The position numbers and the translations under genes are program-made. This document shows, piece by piece, positions 44,339 through 52,920 of a stretch of 64,000 nt of DNA (positions are counted from its first letter, which is position 1; each line of letters begins with the position of its first letter). The notes beneath the pieces are model-generated. The model saw nothing but the letters and a program-made list of their open reading frames with translations. It made no database searches and was not told the origin of the DNA. This DNA is from Pseudonocardia cypriaca (GTDB lineage: Bacteria; Actinomycetota; Actinomycetes; Mycobacteriales; Pseudonocardiaceae): contig NZ_VFPH01000003.1 of assembly GCF_006717045.1 (NCBI RefSeq), positions 806,001 through 870,000 on the forward strand. Reading direction: 5' to 3'.

Positions 44339-46411
44339 GTGGAGGACCCGACGTCGGACACGACGCACGACCTGCTGCTGGCACTGGCCGGGCGGGTCGA
44401 CGACGACCTGCTGCGCTGGGCACGCGAGCTCGTCGCACTCGGCGAGGACGCCCGTGCCGTCGAGATGCTCACCGCGAGCCTCGTCGCCGCCAGAGCCGTG
44501 CTGCCGCCGCAGGTCCGGTCCGCCCTGGTCGCTGCGGCGCGCACCGCCCGCACCGACCTCGGACCCGCCGCCGCGCTCCCGCCGCCCCAGCCCGAGACCG
44601 GCACCGAGCACCGGTTCGCCGCACCCCGCCACGACGATCCCGTCGCAGGCGCGGTGCGCGATTTCCCGGCCCGTCCGCTCACCGGCTGCAGCGTGTTGCT
44701 CGCCCGGCGCCTCACGCCCGCCGGCGCGGCACCGGGGCCGCTCCCGCACCCGGTCGTCGTGGTGCGGGTGCACGACCACACCCGCCGGGCCGACGTTCTC
44801 GCCTACCAGCTCGGCGCGGCCCTCGAGCGGGCAGGCGCACCCGCGTCGGTCGAGGTGCTCCCGGCCAATGGACCGGCGCCCGCCTACCACGCCGCAGCGC
44901 TCCAGGCCGCCGTGGAACTGCGCAGCGAGGTGACCGACGACCGGCCGTGGCGGCCTGCACCGCAGGCGCAGCCGCAGCTCGCGCCCCCGGTGGAACGGCA
45001 CGCGTTCGCCCCACCGGCCGACCGGCCGCCCCGCAGGTTCGTCCCGGAACCCCACCCGCTCGCGCCCGAGCCGCCCGCACCGTCAGCGCGGTACCGCAGC
45101 GAGCCGGTCCGAACCGAGGAGCGCGAGCCCCGGGACGACGACGCCACCCCCACCGACGACTCCGCCACCGCCACCGCCCGGCTGCAGGCCGCGGGCGAGC
45201 GGGAGCCGGAGGAGGCGCCCGCCGCGCCGTTCGGTTCCGAGAACGGGCACCTGCTCGACGACGAGCACGACGAGGACGAGCACGACGAGCACGACGAGCA
45301 CGACGACGACCACGCCGACGAGGACACCGACGACGAGGGCGACGAGGACGACCTGCCGGGCGGCTACGCGCGCAGCAGCCGTTACGCCGACGACGACACC
45401 GACGACGAGGTCGACCGGCACGACGGTGACGACGGCGACGACGACCCGGCGGCTCGCACCGAGGAAGAGGCGTTCCCGGAACCGCCCTCGCCGCACCCGC
45501 TCGCGGCGCCCCGGCCACTCCCGGTGCGCGACGAGTCCCGCTCGACGCCTCCACCCACGCCACTGCCGTCGCGTGGCAGCCGGCCCCGGCCAACCGTCAC
45601 ACCGATCTCGCGGGCAGCGTCCCACCCGATCCCGCTGGGCAGGCGAACCGGGCCCGACTCGGCTCCGCAGCCGGTCGCGGACCACCGCCCGCCGCTCCGC
45701 CCCGTCGAAGACGATCACGACGACGCCATCGAACCACCCGCCGACGAGCGCCCCGAACTTCCCGAGGAGCCGCCACCGCCGCGGCGCGACACGCCTGCCT
45801 TCGAGTCGCTGAGCGACCCGCTGAACGGGCCGCTGAACCGGCCGCTGCTCGCGCCTCTGCTGGATCCCACGAGGCCGGAGGACGACCTCTTCGCCGTACC
45901 CGAGAAGCGTCCCGAGCCCGCCGCCCGCCCCACCGACGACGAGTGGTCGCAGGAGTGGCTCTCCGGCGCATGGGCGATGGCACCGTCGGCGCTCGAAGAG
46001 CCCGCCGCCACGCGGGCGGAGCCCGAGCCGGCGCCCGAGCCGGATCCGGAACCCGAACCGGAGCCCCTCGACGACGCCGAACCCGGCCGTCCCGCGCCGC
46101 GCCCCGTGCCCCGCGCCGCGGCGAGGCACCGTTTCCTGGACGACCCGCCACAGAACGGCTCGTCCTCCGACGACTACCGGTCGGAGGACCCGGGCGACGA
46201 GGAGCCCGATCGGGACGGCCAGGACCGGGAGGACCTCGGGTTGCGCCCCGAGTCGATCGCCCGGCTGAGCGACGCCGACCGCCAGCTGCTGGCCCGTCTG
46301 CAGGCCGAGCTGCTGGAGGGACGCCGGCAGCGGATCGCCCGCCGAATCACGAACGGCGCCCCCACGAACGGCAGCAGCCACCGAGGCTCACCACCCGACT
46401 ACGACGACTGA
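44339..46411 (+). CDS. Hypothetical protein with N-terminal paralogous domain and very long disordered acidic/Pro-rich tail
   Basis: 690 residues from GTG 44339, backed by GGGAGGAGG. Residues 1-200 parallel the preceding gene (DLLLALAGRVDDDLLRWARE; VVVVRVHDHTRRADVLAYQL; SVEVLPANGPAPAYHAAAL). Residues about 205-640 are low-complexity: Pro-rich, then an Asp/Glu/His block (DEHDEDEHDEHDEHDDDHAD, about 305-325), then more Pro/Asp/Arg. The last 60 form a helix (ARLSDADRQLLARLQAELLE) and a basic end. The His/Asp block could bind divalent metals (inference). No family recognised. Confidence 0.7.
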   Translation: MEDPTSDTTHDLLLALAGRVDDDLLRWARELVALGEDARAVEMLTASLVAARAVLPPQVRSALVAAARTARTDLGPAAALPPPQPETGTEHRFAAPRHDDPVAGAVRDFPARPLTGCSVLLARRLTPAGAAPGPLPHPVVVVRVHDHTRRADVLAYQLGAALERAGAPASVEVLPANGPAPAYHAAALQAAVELRSEVTDDRPWRPAPQAQPQLAPPVERHAFAPPADRPPRRFVPEPHPLAPEPPAPSARYRSEPVRTEEREPRDDDATPTDDSATATARLQAAGEREPEEAPAAPFGSENGHLLDDEHDEDEHDEHDEHDDDHADEDTDDEGDEDDLPGGYARSSRYADDDTDDEVDRHDGDDGDDDPAARTEEEAFPEPPSPHPLAAPRPLPVRDESRSTPPPTPLPSRGSRPRPTVTPISRAASHPIPLGRRTGPDSAPQPVADHRPPLRPVEDDHDDAIEPPADERPELPEEPPPPRRDTPAFESLSDPLNGPLNRPLLAPLLDPTRPEDDLFAVPEKRPEPAARPTDDEWSQEWLSGAWAMAPSALEEPAATRAEPEPAPEPDPEPEPEPLDDAEPGRPAPRPVPRAAARHRFLDDPPQNGSSSDDYRSEDPGDEEPDRDGQDREDLGLRPESIARLSDADRQLLARLQAELLEGRRQRIARRITNGAPTNGSSHRGSPPDYDD

Positions 46412-46493
46412 GCACGCCATCCCGCGAGTCGCGCTCCGGGTGCGCGCGAGTCGCGGTTCCTGCGCGTCGGCGTCGTGCGCCTGCTGTTCCTCG

Positions 46494-47393
46494 TCACGCA
46501 CTGAGCCCGGACGGGTGCGACGACGTGGTGGTCGCGCTCGCCAGGGCGTCGCGCAGCGTCCCCGGTGCCCGGCCCAGCAGGTCGGCCAGCGTCGGGCCCA
46601 CAGTCGCGAAGTCGCCCTCGCGCGCGGCTGCGAACATCCCGACGAGGAGCGCGGCGGCGCGTTCGGGTGCCCCGTGGGCGATCAGGCGGGCCCGGTAGTC
46701 GTCCGGTGGCACGACGACGTGGCGGATCGTCCGGCCCGTCACGTGGGACGCCAGCGCGGCGACCTCGGCCATGTCGAGCGCCTCGCAAGCCGTCAGCGCA
46801 GGCGTCGGTCCGTCCAGCACGCCGCCGCCCGGCACGTCGCCGTGCAGCGCGACCGCGGCCGCCTCCGCGAGGTCGCTGTGGGTCGTCCATGCGACCGGGC
46901 CGTCATCGGGCACGGCGAGCTCGCCGGTGGCGAGCGCGCTCTGCAGCAGCATGACGGCCGTCGACGCGTAGAAGCCGTTGCGCAGGGAGGTGAACGGCAT
47001 GCCGGCCCCGCGCAGGTCCTCCTCCGCGGCCGCGTGGTCGGACATCGGCGCGAAGGCCGAGCCGGGGCGCGCTCCCGCGTGGCTGGTGTAGACGATGCGG
47101 GCGGCGCCCGCGTCGCGCGCAGCCCGGATGGCGGTGCGGTGCATGGCGACGGCGTCGGGTCCGGTCGTGTCGACGGACACCACGAGCACCCGGTCGGCCC
47201 CCTCGAAGGCGTGGGCGAGGGAGCCGGGATCGGTGAAGTCGCCCTTGCGGACGCGCACGCCGCGGTCGGCGAGTGGTCGGGCAACCTGCGGATCGCGGAC
47301 GCACACGCCGACGTCGTGCGCCGGAACGCGGTTCAGCAGGCGCTCGACCACGCCGCGGCCGAGCTTTCCGTTGGCACCGGTAACGATGATCAT
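46494..47393 (-). CDS. NmrA-like SDR oxidoreductase (quinone oxidoreductase 2-like)
   Basis: 299 residues from ATG 47393, with GGAGGAGG upstream. Atypical SDR: nucleotide motif IIVTGANGKLGRGVVERLLN, VRKGDFTDPGSLAHAFEGAD, VYTSHAGARPG in place of the catalytic YxxxK, and LRNGFYASTAVMLLQSAL. It resembles QorB/YtfG NAD(P)H:quinone oxidoreductases or NmrA redox sensors. Divergent from a LysR-type gene (broken by a frameshift) 133 bp away, its expected regulator. Confidence 0.83.
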   Translation of the reverse strand: MIIVTGANGKLGRGVVERLLNRVPAHDVGVCVRDPQVARPLADRGVRVRKGDFTDPGSLAHAFEGADRVLVVSVDTTGPDAVAMHRTAIRAARDAGAARIVYTSHAGARPGSAFAPMSDHAAAEEDLRGAGMPFTSLRNGFYASTAVMLLQSALATGELAVPDDGPVAWTTHSDLAEAAAVALHGDVPGGGVLDGPTPALTACEALDMAEVAALASHVTGRTIRHVVVPPDDYRARLIAHGAPERAAALLVGMFAAAREGDFATVGPTLADLLGRAPGTLRDALASATTTSSHPSGLSA

Positions 47394-47526
47394 CTGGTTC
47401 CTCCTCCGGTCCACGACGGTGCCCGGCCCGGTGCCGGTACGGAAGGATCGCAGCGGTCAGGGGTGTTGCCCCCAAGGTCGTACCGGAGCACGGGGGGACC
47501 GCCCCGGGAGCGGAGGATCTCCTCGG

Positions 47527-48422
47527 ATGACCGGACCGAGCCTCGATCCGACGATCGAGTCCAAGGTGTTGCGCTACTTCGTCGCGGTCGCGGAGGAGCT
47601 CAACTTCTCCCGCGCCGCCGACCGGCTCGGGATCTCCGCCTCCCCCTTGTCCCGGGCGATCCGCGCCCTGGAGGCCGACATCGGCGCCACACCCTCCTGG
47701 AACGCGACACCCACGGGGTCGCCCTCACCCCGGCGGGCGCCGTCCTCCTGGAACAGGGACGCACCGCGCTGGAGGCCCTGCAGGCCGCAGTGCGCCGCGC
47801 CCGGCGTGCCGGGGCGGCCACACCCCAGGTCGTGCTGGCCGTCAAGGCCGACAGCGACGCCGGGTTGCTGGACACCATCCTGGCTCGCTACGCCGGCCAG
47901 GAGTCGGCCCTGCCGGTCGTCGTCCGCCTGTGCGGTTGGGACGAGCAGCCCCGCCTCCTGCGCCAGGGCGAGGCCGACGTCGCACTGGTGCACTCGCCGT
48001 TCGACAGCACGGGCCTGGACGCCGAGCCCGTCGTCGTCGAGCCAACCGTCGCCGCGGTCCCGGCCACGCACCCGCTCGCCCCCGCCGGGCGCGCGACGCT
48101 CGCCGATCTGGGTCTGCCCGTGACCGACTCGTCCGACCTGGCGGGCGTCCGCCGCTACCAGGCCCACCTCGTCGAACGGCACGGCGTCCGCGACCTGGCC
48201 CAGCTCCTCGCCCTCGTCGAGCTCGGCCGGATCGTCACACTCGTGCCCCGGTCCGTCGCCGACCGGTACCCGCGCCCCGGCCTGACCTACCTCGACGTCC
48301 CGGACGCGCCACCGGCCGTCCTGACCATCGCCTGGCCACAGGACTCCCGTTCCACCGCAGTCGCCGCCCTGGTCCGCGCCGCTACCGATCCGGAACCGGT
48401 GCTGCGGGGGCCGCTCACATAG
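47527..48422 (+). pseudogene. LysR-family regulator interrupted by a two-base insertion
   Basis: From ATG 47527 the frame encodes a normal LysR HTH (YFVAVAEELNFSRAADRLGI, SASPLSRAIRALEADIGAT) and then turns to nonsense. The effector domain continues in another frame: LLERDTHGVALTPAGAVLLE onward to 48422 (ADVALVHSPFDSTGLDAEPV). The break is at about 47688-47694, where GCCACACCCTC replaces the expected GCCACCCTC, an extra CA. It is either a true pseudogene or a sequencing or assembly error. Divergent from the NmrA-like gene. Confidence 0.82.
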
Positions 48423-48437
48423 ATCGGTTCCGGCGTC

Positions 48438-49328
48438 TCAGCCCACGGCGGCGCGCACGGCCTCCACCAGTTCCTGCAGCCACAGGCCGCGCGTGACGTC
48501 GAGCGCCGGTGGCGGGCCGGAGCCGTCGACGGCGGCGACGAGCTCGTCGAGCAGAGCGGCGTAGCAGATCGGCGCGTCGGCGCCGCGACCGGCGAGCCGG
48601 TGCCGCCCGGCACCGCCGAGCACGGTGAAGTCGATCTCCGACGGGTCGACGGGTACGCGCATCGACAGCGTCACGGTGCTCTGCGCCCCACCGGAGTGCA
48701 GGAGGCCGAACCGCCAGAGGTCGGGCTCCTCGTAGCGCGCCCACGGCACCTCGACGACCGGCCCGACCGCGGCGTCGAGGAGATCGATCACGTGCGGTCC
48801 GAGGTCGGACAGGGCGCCCTCCTCCGCGCGCCACGGCGACGTGCAGTACGGCCCGCCCAGCAGCGAGCCGGAGACCCAGCGGGCGAACGCCACCGTGTCC
48901 GGCCCGGCCGGCTCCTGCGGCATCTCGGCGAGCCAGTCCCGCACCGCGGGCGCGTGCCGCATCGTCAGCACCATCGTCGAGTGGACGCCTGCCCGCTCGA
49001 CGGCCTCGACCACCGCGCGGGCGTCGTCGACGGTGCCCGCGAGCGGCTTCTCGCAGATCAGATGCTTGCCCGCGGCGGCCGCGAAGAGCGCGAGCCGGCC
49101 TTGCACCTGTGGCGGCACGGCGAAGGCGACCGCGTCCACCGCGTCCAGCAGCACCTCGAGGTCGGTGTAGGAGCGCGCGCCGAACTCGGCGGCGAGCTCG
49201 GCGGCGACGTCCGGCCTGCGCGTCCACACCGCCGCCAGCTCCGTGCCGGGGTGGGAGGCGATGCCCGGCGCGTGCACGGTCCGGGCCCACGGCCCACCGC
49301 CGACCAGTCCCACCCGCACGCGATCCAT
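48438..49328 (-). CDS. Gfo/Idh/MocA family oxidoreductase
   Basis: 296 residues from ATG 49328. Rossmann motif GLVGGGPWARTVHAPGIAS, catalytic-region motif LICEKPLAGTVDDA near residue 93 with the EKP Lys present, and the substrate domain containing ALSDLGPHVIDLLDAAVG (family DxxxHxxD-like). Short for the family but complete. Substrate unknown. Divergent from the NUDIX gene (50 bp between starts); convergent with the broken LysR gene. Confidence 0.85.
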   Translation of the reverse strand: MDRVRVGLVGGGPWARTVHAPGIASHPGTELAAVWTRRPDVAAELAAEFGARSYTDLEVLLDAVDAVAFAVPPQVQGRLALFAAAAGKHLICEKPLAGTVDDARAVVEAVERAGVHSTMVLTMRHAPAVRDWLAEMPQEPAGPDTVAFARWVSGSLLGGPYCTSPWRAEEGALSDLGPHVIDLLDAAVGPVVEVPWARYEEPDLWRFGLLHSGGAQSTVTLSMRVPVDPSEIDFTVLGGAGRHRLAGRGADAPICYAALLDELVAAVDGSGPPPALDVTRGLWLQELVEAVRAAVG

Positions 49329-49378
49329 GGCGCACATCCTCCCGCGGCGGGCCCCGATGGCCCACTAGCCTCGCCACC

Positions 49379-50179
49379 ATGACATCCGCACCGGTGATCC
49401 CGCGGCCGGCCGCGACGGTGCTGCTGGTGCGGGACCACCCCCACCCGCAGGCCGGCCGCTCCCCGGTGCAGGTCTTCCTCCAGCAACGCGTCACGGAGAT
49501 GGCGTTCGCGGCCGGGATGACCGTGTTCCCCGGCGGCGGGGTGGACGCCACCGACCGCCCCGACCCGCACCGCTGGGAGGGGCCGGAGCCGCGCTGGTGG
49601 GCCGAGCGCCTCGGGGTGGACGTCGAGCTGGCAGGCGCGCTCGTGCACGCGGCGGTCCGGGAGACGTTCGAGGAGTGCGGCGTGCTGCTCGCCGGACCGG
49701 ACGTGCCCGCCGACCTGCACGGGCAGCGAGCCGACGTCGTGGCGCGCCGCCGGTCCTTCGCCGAGGTGCTCGCGGCCGCCGGCCTGGTGCTGCGCGCCGA
49801 CCTGCTGCACGCCTGGGCGCGCTGGATCACGCCCGCCGGCTCGGCCCGGCGCTACGACACCGCGTTCTTCGTGGCGCAGGTGCCGGACGGGCAGGAGGCG
49901 GACGCGCACACCACGGAGGCCGTCAGGGCCCTCTGGTGGCATCCCGCCGAGGCCCTCGAACGCTGGCAGGCCGGCGAGATGCTGCTGATGCCGCCGACGG
50001 TGCGCACGCTGCAGGAGGTCGCGGAGCTCGACGAGAGCGCCGCCGTGATCGCCGCGGCACGGGAGCGGGAGATCCGCCCGATCGTGCCGACCCTGCGCAG
50101 GGAAGGCGACCGGTTGGTCACGGTGCTGCCCGACAACACGGCGTTCCCGTCGACCGGTTTGCCCGGACAGCCCGCATGA
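49379..50179 (+). CDS. NUDIX hydrolase (NUDT19-like, split NUDIX box)
   Basis: 266 residues from ATG 49379. The box appears as FPGGGVDATD and, after an insertion of about 35 residues (RWEGPEPRWWAERLGVDVEL), as AAVRETFEECGVLLAG, keeping the REx2EExGx core. This split box is typical of the NUDT7/NUDT19-like CoA-diphosphatase-related group. Its stop overlaps the metallo-beta-lactamase start (ATGA), so the two are coupled. Confidence 0.85.
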   Translation: MTSAPVIPRPAATVLLVRDHPHPQAGRSPVQVFLQQRVTEMAFAAGMTVFPGGGVDATDRPDPHRWEGPEPRWWAERLGVDVELAGALVHAAVRETFEECGVLLAGPDVPADLHGQRADVVARRRSFAEVLAAAGLVLRADLLHAWARWITPAGSARRYDTAFFVAQVPDGQEADAHTTEAVRALWWHPAEALERWQAGEMLLMPPTVRTLQEVAELDESAAVIAAAREREIRPIVPTLRREGDRLVTVLPDNTAFPSTGLPGQPA

Positions 50180-50964
50180 CCGGTCCCGCCTACGGCGTGC
50201 TGCGGCCGGTCACTCCGCTCGCGTCGGTGCTGCTCGCCGAGAACCCCTCTCCGATGACCCTCGACGGCACCAACACCTGGGTGCTCCGAGCGCCGGGTGA
50301 GGAGTCGTGCATCGTGGTCGACCCAGGTGAGGAGGACGAGGTGCACCTGCGGCGGGTGGCCGCGCAGGGTCCGGTCGCGCTGGTGCTGCTCACCCACCGC
50401 CACCACGACCACGCAGGCGGCGCACGCCGGTTCGCCGAGCTCACGGGCGCGCCGGTGCGGGCGCTCGATCCCTCGCTCGTGCTCGGGTCGGAGGCGCTCG
50501 GCGACGGCGAGGTCGTGCCGGCCGCGGGCGTCGAACTGCGGGTGGTCGCCACGCCGGGCCACACGTCCGACTCGCTGTCCTTCCTGCTCGACGGGCCGGG
50601 CGCCGACCAGGCCGTACTCACCGGCGACACCATCCTCGGCCACGGCACCACCGTGATCGCCCACCCCGACGGCGCGCTGGGGCCCTACCTCGACTCGCTC
50701 CGCCGGCTCGCCGACCTCGCACCCGCCACCGCCGTGCTCCCCGGCCACGGCCCCGAGCTCCCGGACGCACCCGCCGTCGCCACGGCGTACCTCGCCCACC
50801 GGGAGGAGCGGCTGGAGCAGGTGCGGGCGGCGCTGGGAGTCCTCGGCGAGCACGCAGCGCCGCGCCAGGTGGTGGAGGTGGTCTACGCCGACGTCGACCG
50901 GGTGCTCTGGCCCGCGGCGGAACTCTCGGTGCGCGCGCAGCTGGACCACCTCCGCGGCCCCTGA
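50176..50964 (+). CDS. Metallo-beta-lactamase fold hydrolase (LACTB2-like)
   Basis: 262 residues from ATG 50176, coupled to the NUDIX gene. Metal ligands: THRHHDHAGG near residue 74, VATPGHTSDSLSF near 130, LTGDTILG near 155 and LPGHGPEL near 190. A C-terminal LACTB2/winged-helix stretch follows (YLAHREERLEQVRAALG). It could be a hydrolase or an endoribonuclease, like human LACTB2. Rv3677c-like by its place between RidA and crp. Confidence 0.88.
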   Translation: MTGPAYGVLRPVTPLASVLLAENPSPMTLDGTNTWVLRAPGEESCIVVDPGEEDEVHLRRVAAQGPVALVLLTHRHHDHAGGARRFAELTGAPVRALDPSLVLGSEALGDGEVVPAAGVELRVVATPGHTSDSLSFLLDGPGADQAVLTGDTILGHGTTVIAHPDGALGPYLDSLRRLADLAPATAVLPGHGPELPDAPAVATAYLAHREERLEQVRAALGVLGEHAAPRQVVEVVYADVDRVLWPAAELSVRAQLDHLRGP

Positions 50965-51457
50965 GCCGGTTGCAGTAAAAGCCGCTCCTGCCGCACCAGG
51001 CACGAGCACGTCCGGTGGGGAAGCAAGGCGACTATCCGGTTGTCGCCATGGGATCGAGGGTCGGGACCACAGGATAGTTGCGTAGGTACCAGGCAGTGAC
51101 GGTCTCGTCGTGAACCGCCGTGCCCTGCAGTCGGGGACGGCCGCCCGAGCAACCACGGAATTCGGTAGTTCTGCCAACCCGAGCTCCCGCCCGCACGAAG
51201 GGTCGACGCGAACAAGGGGGACTACTGGCAAGGCCGGGAGCGGTCCGCGACGGCATCCGGGGCAGGGGTGTCGGGACGGCGCGCCAAGCCGAAGCTTTCA
51301 TCATCAGATCGACACGATGGGCCTTGGAGCAAGATCCAACACCTGTGGTGTCGATATGACCATGCCGAGCCGCCCGTGATCGTTCGAGGTGCGGCCTTCC
51401 GCCCTGGCCAGGGCGATCCGCCTCATCTCGGACCGATCATGAGGTGTTGACCGCTGC
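50965..51457. other. Gene-free stretch before the IS element
   Basis: About 490 bp with lower GC than neighbouring genes and no frame with coding bias on either strand. It probably held the terminator of the upstream gene and sequence disturbed by insertion events. No promoter, tRNA or repeat was recognised other than the palindromic element that begins at 51458. Confidence 0.5.
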
Positions 51458-51466
51458 GAGTGGTGC

Positions 51467-51490
51467 GAGAGCGACGGATCTGCCGCCGCC
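51467..51490. repeat. 24-bp direct repeat flanking the IS, left copy
   Basis: A 24 bp sequence starting GAGAGCGACGGATCTGCCGC is repeated exactly at 52781-52804. One base separates each copy from the IS end. It lies within a palindromic intergenic element (GAGTGG at 51458, CCACTC at 52808-52813). Confidence 0.85.
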
Positions 51491-51491
51491 G

Positions 51492-52779
51492 TGTTCTGAC
51501 CGGGGACATACCTGACAGTTCGTGCCGGGGACATGCCTGACACTGCGGGTCAGCGTTTGGGTGTCGGGAGGTTGGTTCCGACGAGGAAGGTTTCTAGCAG
51601 GCTGGAGCCGTAGTAGACGTGGAGTCGGGCGTGGTCGCGGAGGATGCCGACGGTGATGCTGGCGAAGCGTTCGCCGAGTTCGAAGCTGTGGTTGGCGTAG
51701 GTGAACCGGCCGCTGGGGTTGGTTTTGCGTCGCAGCGCCCCGGGTGGGGTGTGGTCGGCGGGTTCGAGGTCGACGGTGGGTAGCAGCAGTGGGATGCCGG
51801 GTTGGTAGCGGTCGGCGGGGGTGTGACCGTCGAGGGCCTGGTGGGGGCGTTGGTGGTTGTAGTGGGCGCGGAAGCGGTTCATGAGCTGCTGGGCCTGGGT
51901 GAGGGTGGCGGGTGGGTCGTGTCGGGCCAGCCATTCGCGTTGGGTGCGGTGGAGTCGTTCGACCTTGCCGCAGGTTTGGGGGTGGTAGGGGCTGGAGTGG
52001 ATGAACCCGATCCCGGCCTCGCGGACGCGGCGTTCGAAGGTGACGGTGTGGCCGGCGAGGCGGCCGGTGAAGCAGCGTCCGTTGTCGGATAGCAGCGCGG
52101 CGGGCAGGCCGTAGGCGGCGACCGCGGTGCGGGTGGCGGTCCAGGCCAGGTGCCCGGTCAGGGTGGTGTCCACGAGGATGGCCAGGCAGTAGCGGGAGTG
52201 GTCATCGATCAGTTCGACTGACCAGTAGGCGCTCTGGTCGGCCAGCTGGTGGTGGGCGCCGTCGATCTGCCACAACTCGTTGCAGGTTGGGCGTTCGAAC
52301 CGCTGCGGGGGCTGGGTGGTCTCGATCTGGCGGCGGCGCGGGTTCCCGTCAGGCCGCGGCGGGCCAGGACCTGCTGGATGGTGGAGGGTGCCGGGGCGCT
52401 GTGTCCCTCACGGCGTAGCGCGTCGCGGATCTTGTCTGGTCCCCAGCCGTGCTGCTTGCGCAGCCGCACGATGCGGTCTTCCAGGTCGGGGGCCAGTTGG
52501 CCGGGGCTGCGCAGTGGCCGGCGTGATCGGGGCATCAGCCCGGCCAGCCCGTCGGCGGCGTAGCGGCGTTGCCACTGGTAGAAGGTTTCCCGGCTGATCC
52601 GGTGCCGGGCGCATACCTCGGCCACCGAACGGCCGGACCAGCCGGGTTCCTGCAGCACCGCGAGACGTTGTTCCACCAGGTCCATCACCTTCAGCGGCAT
52701 GGCGCAGTAGGCCAGAGCCGCGCTCAGGTGTCAGGTATGTCCCCGGCATGTCGTGTCAGGTATCTCCCCAGTCAGAACA
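51492..52779 (-). mobile_element. IS481-family insertion sequence (about 1.29 kb)
   Basis: Terminal inverted repeats TGTTCTGAC (51492-51500) and GTCAGAACA (52771-52779). Each end carries two copies of a GGGGACATACCTGACA-like motif (51502-51517, 51527-51542; and, inverted, 52729-52744, 52754-52769), probably the transposase binding sites. It contains one IS481-type transposase split by a frameshift. Both flanks carry a perfect 24 bp direct repeat, longer than the 4-15 bp duplications I know for IS481. Confidence 0.88.
51550..52700 (-). pseudogene. IS481-family DDE transposase with a -1 frame change
   Basis: Read from ATG 52700: N-terminal HTH (MDLVEQRLAVLQEPGWSGRS, ARHRISRETFYQWQRRYAAD) and a second HTH (HGWGPDKIRDALRREGHSAP) in one frame to about 52340. 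Then rve/DDE in the frame ending at 51550: NELWQIDGAHHQLA (first Asp), LLSDNGRCFTGRLAG (second Asp), YHPQTCGKVERLHRTQREWL (Glu). The switch falls in a CGCCGCCGCC run, consistent with a one-base deletion or programmed -1 slippage. IS481 transposases are normally a single frame. Confidence 0.83.
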
Positions 52780-52780
52780 G

Positions 52781-52804
52781 GAGAGCGACGGATCTGCCGC
52801 CGCC
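52781..52804. repeat. 24-bp direct repeat flanking the IS, right copy
   Basis: Exact copy of 51467-51490, one base beyond the right IS end. Removing the IS and one copy restores a palindromic element with outer arms GAGTGG / CCACTC. Confidence 0.85.
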
Positions 52805-52833
52805 AGGCCACTCCGGGCGATCTTGCTCGGGGT

Positions 52834-52893
52834 GATCACCAGAAGTGGTGCGTGGACGACGGATCTGTCGCCCTGACACCACTTCTGGCGATC
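52834..52893. repeat. Palindromic intergenic element related to the IS target site
   Basis: Arms of 17 bp (52834-52850 and 52877-52893) match at 16 positions: GATCACCAGAAGTGGTG and, inverted, CACCACTTCTGGCGATC. The 26 bp between them contains CGACGGATCTGTCGCC, nearly identical to the core of the element hit by the IS (CGACGGATCTGCCGCC). Both are therefore copies of one REP-like family. It is 28 bp from the end of the MFS gene and may also terminate transcription. Confidence 0.75.
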
Positions 52894-52920
52894 AGCGTCC
52901 AGATGGCCGTGCCGGCGAAA

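Noticed and set aside
50883..51379. Short open frames between the metallo-beta-lactamase gene and the IS
   Set aside because: Arg/Ser-rich translations without codon bias; treated as non-coding.
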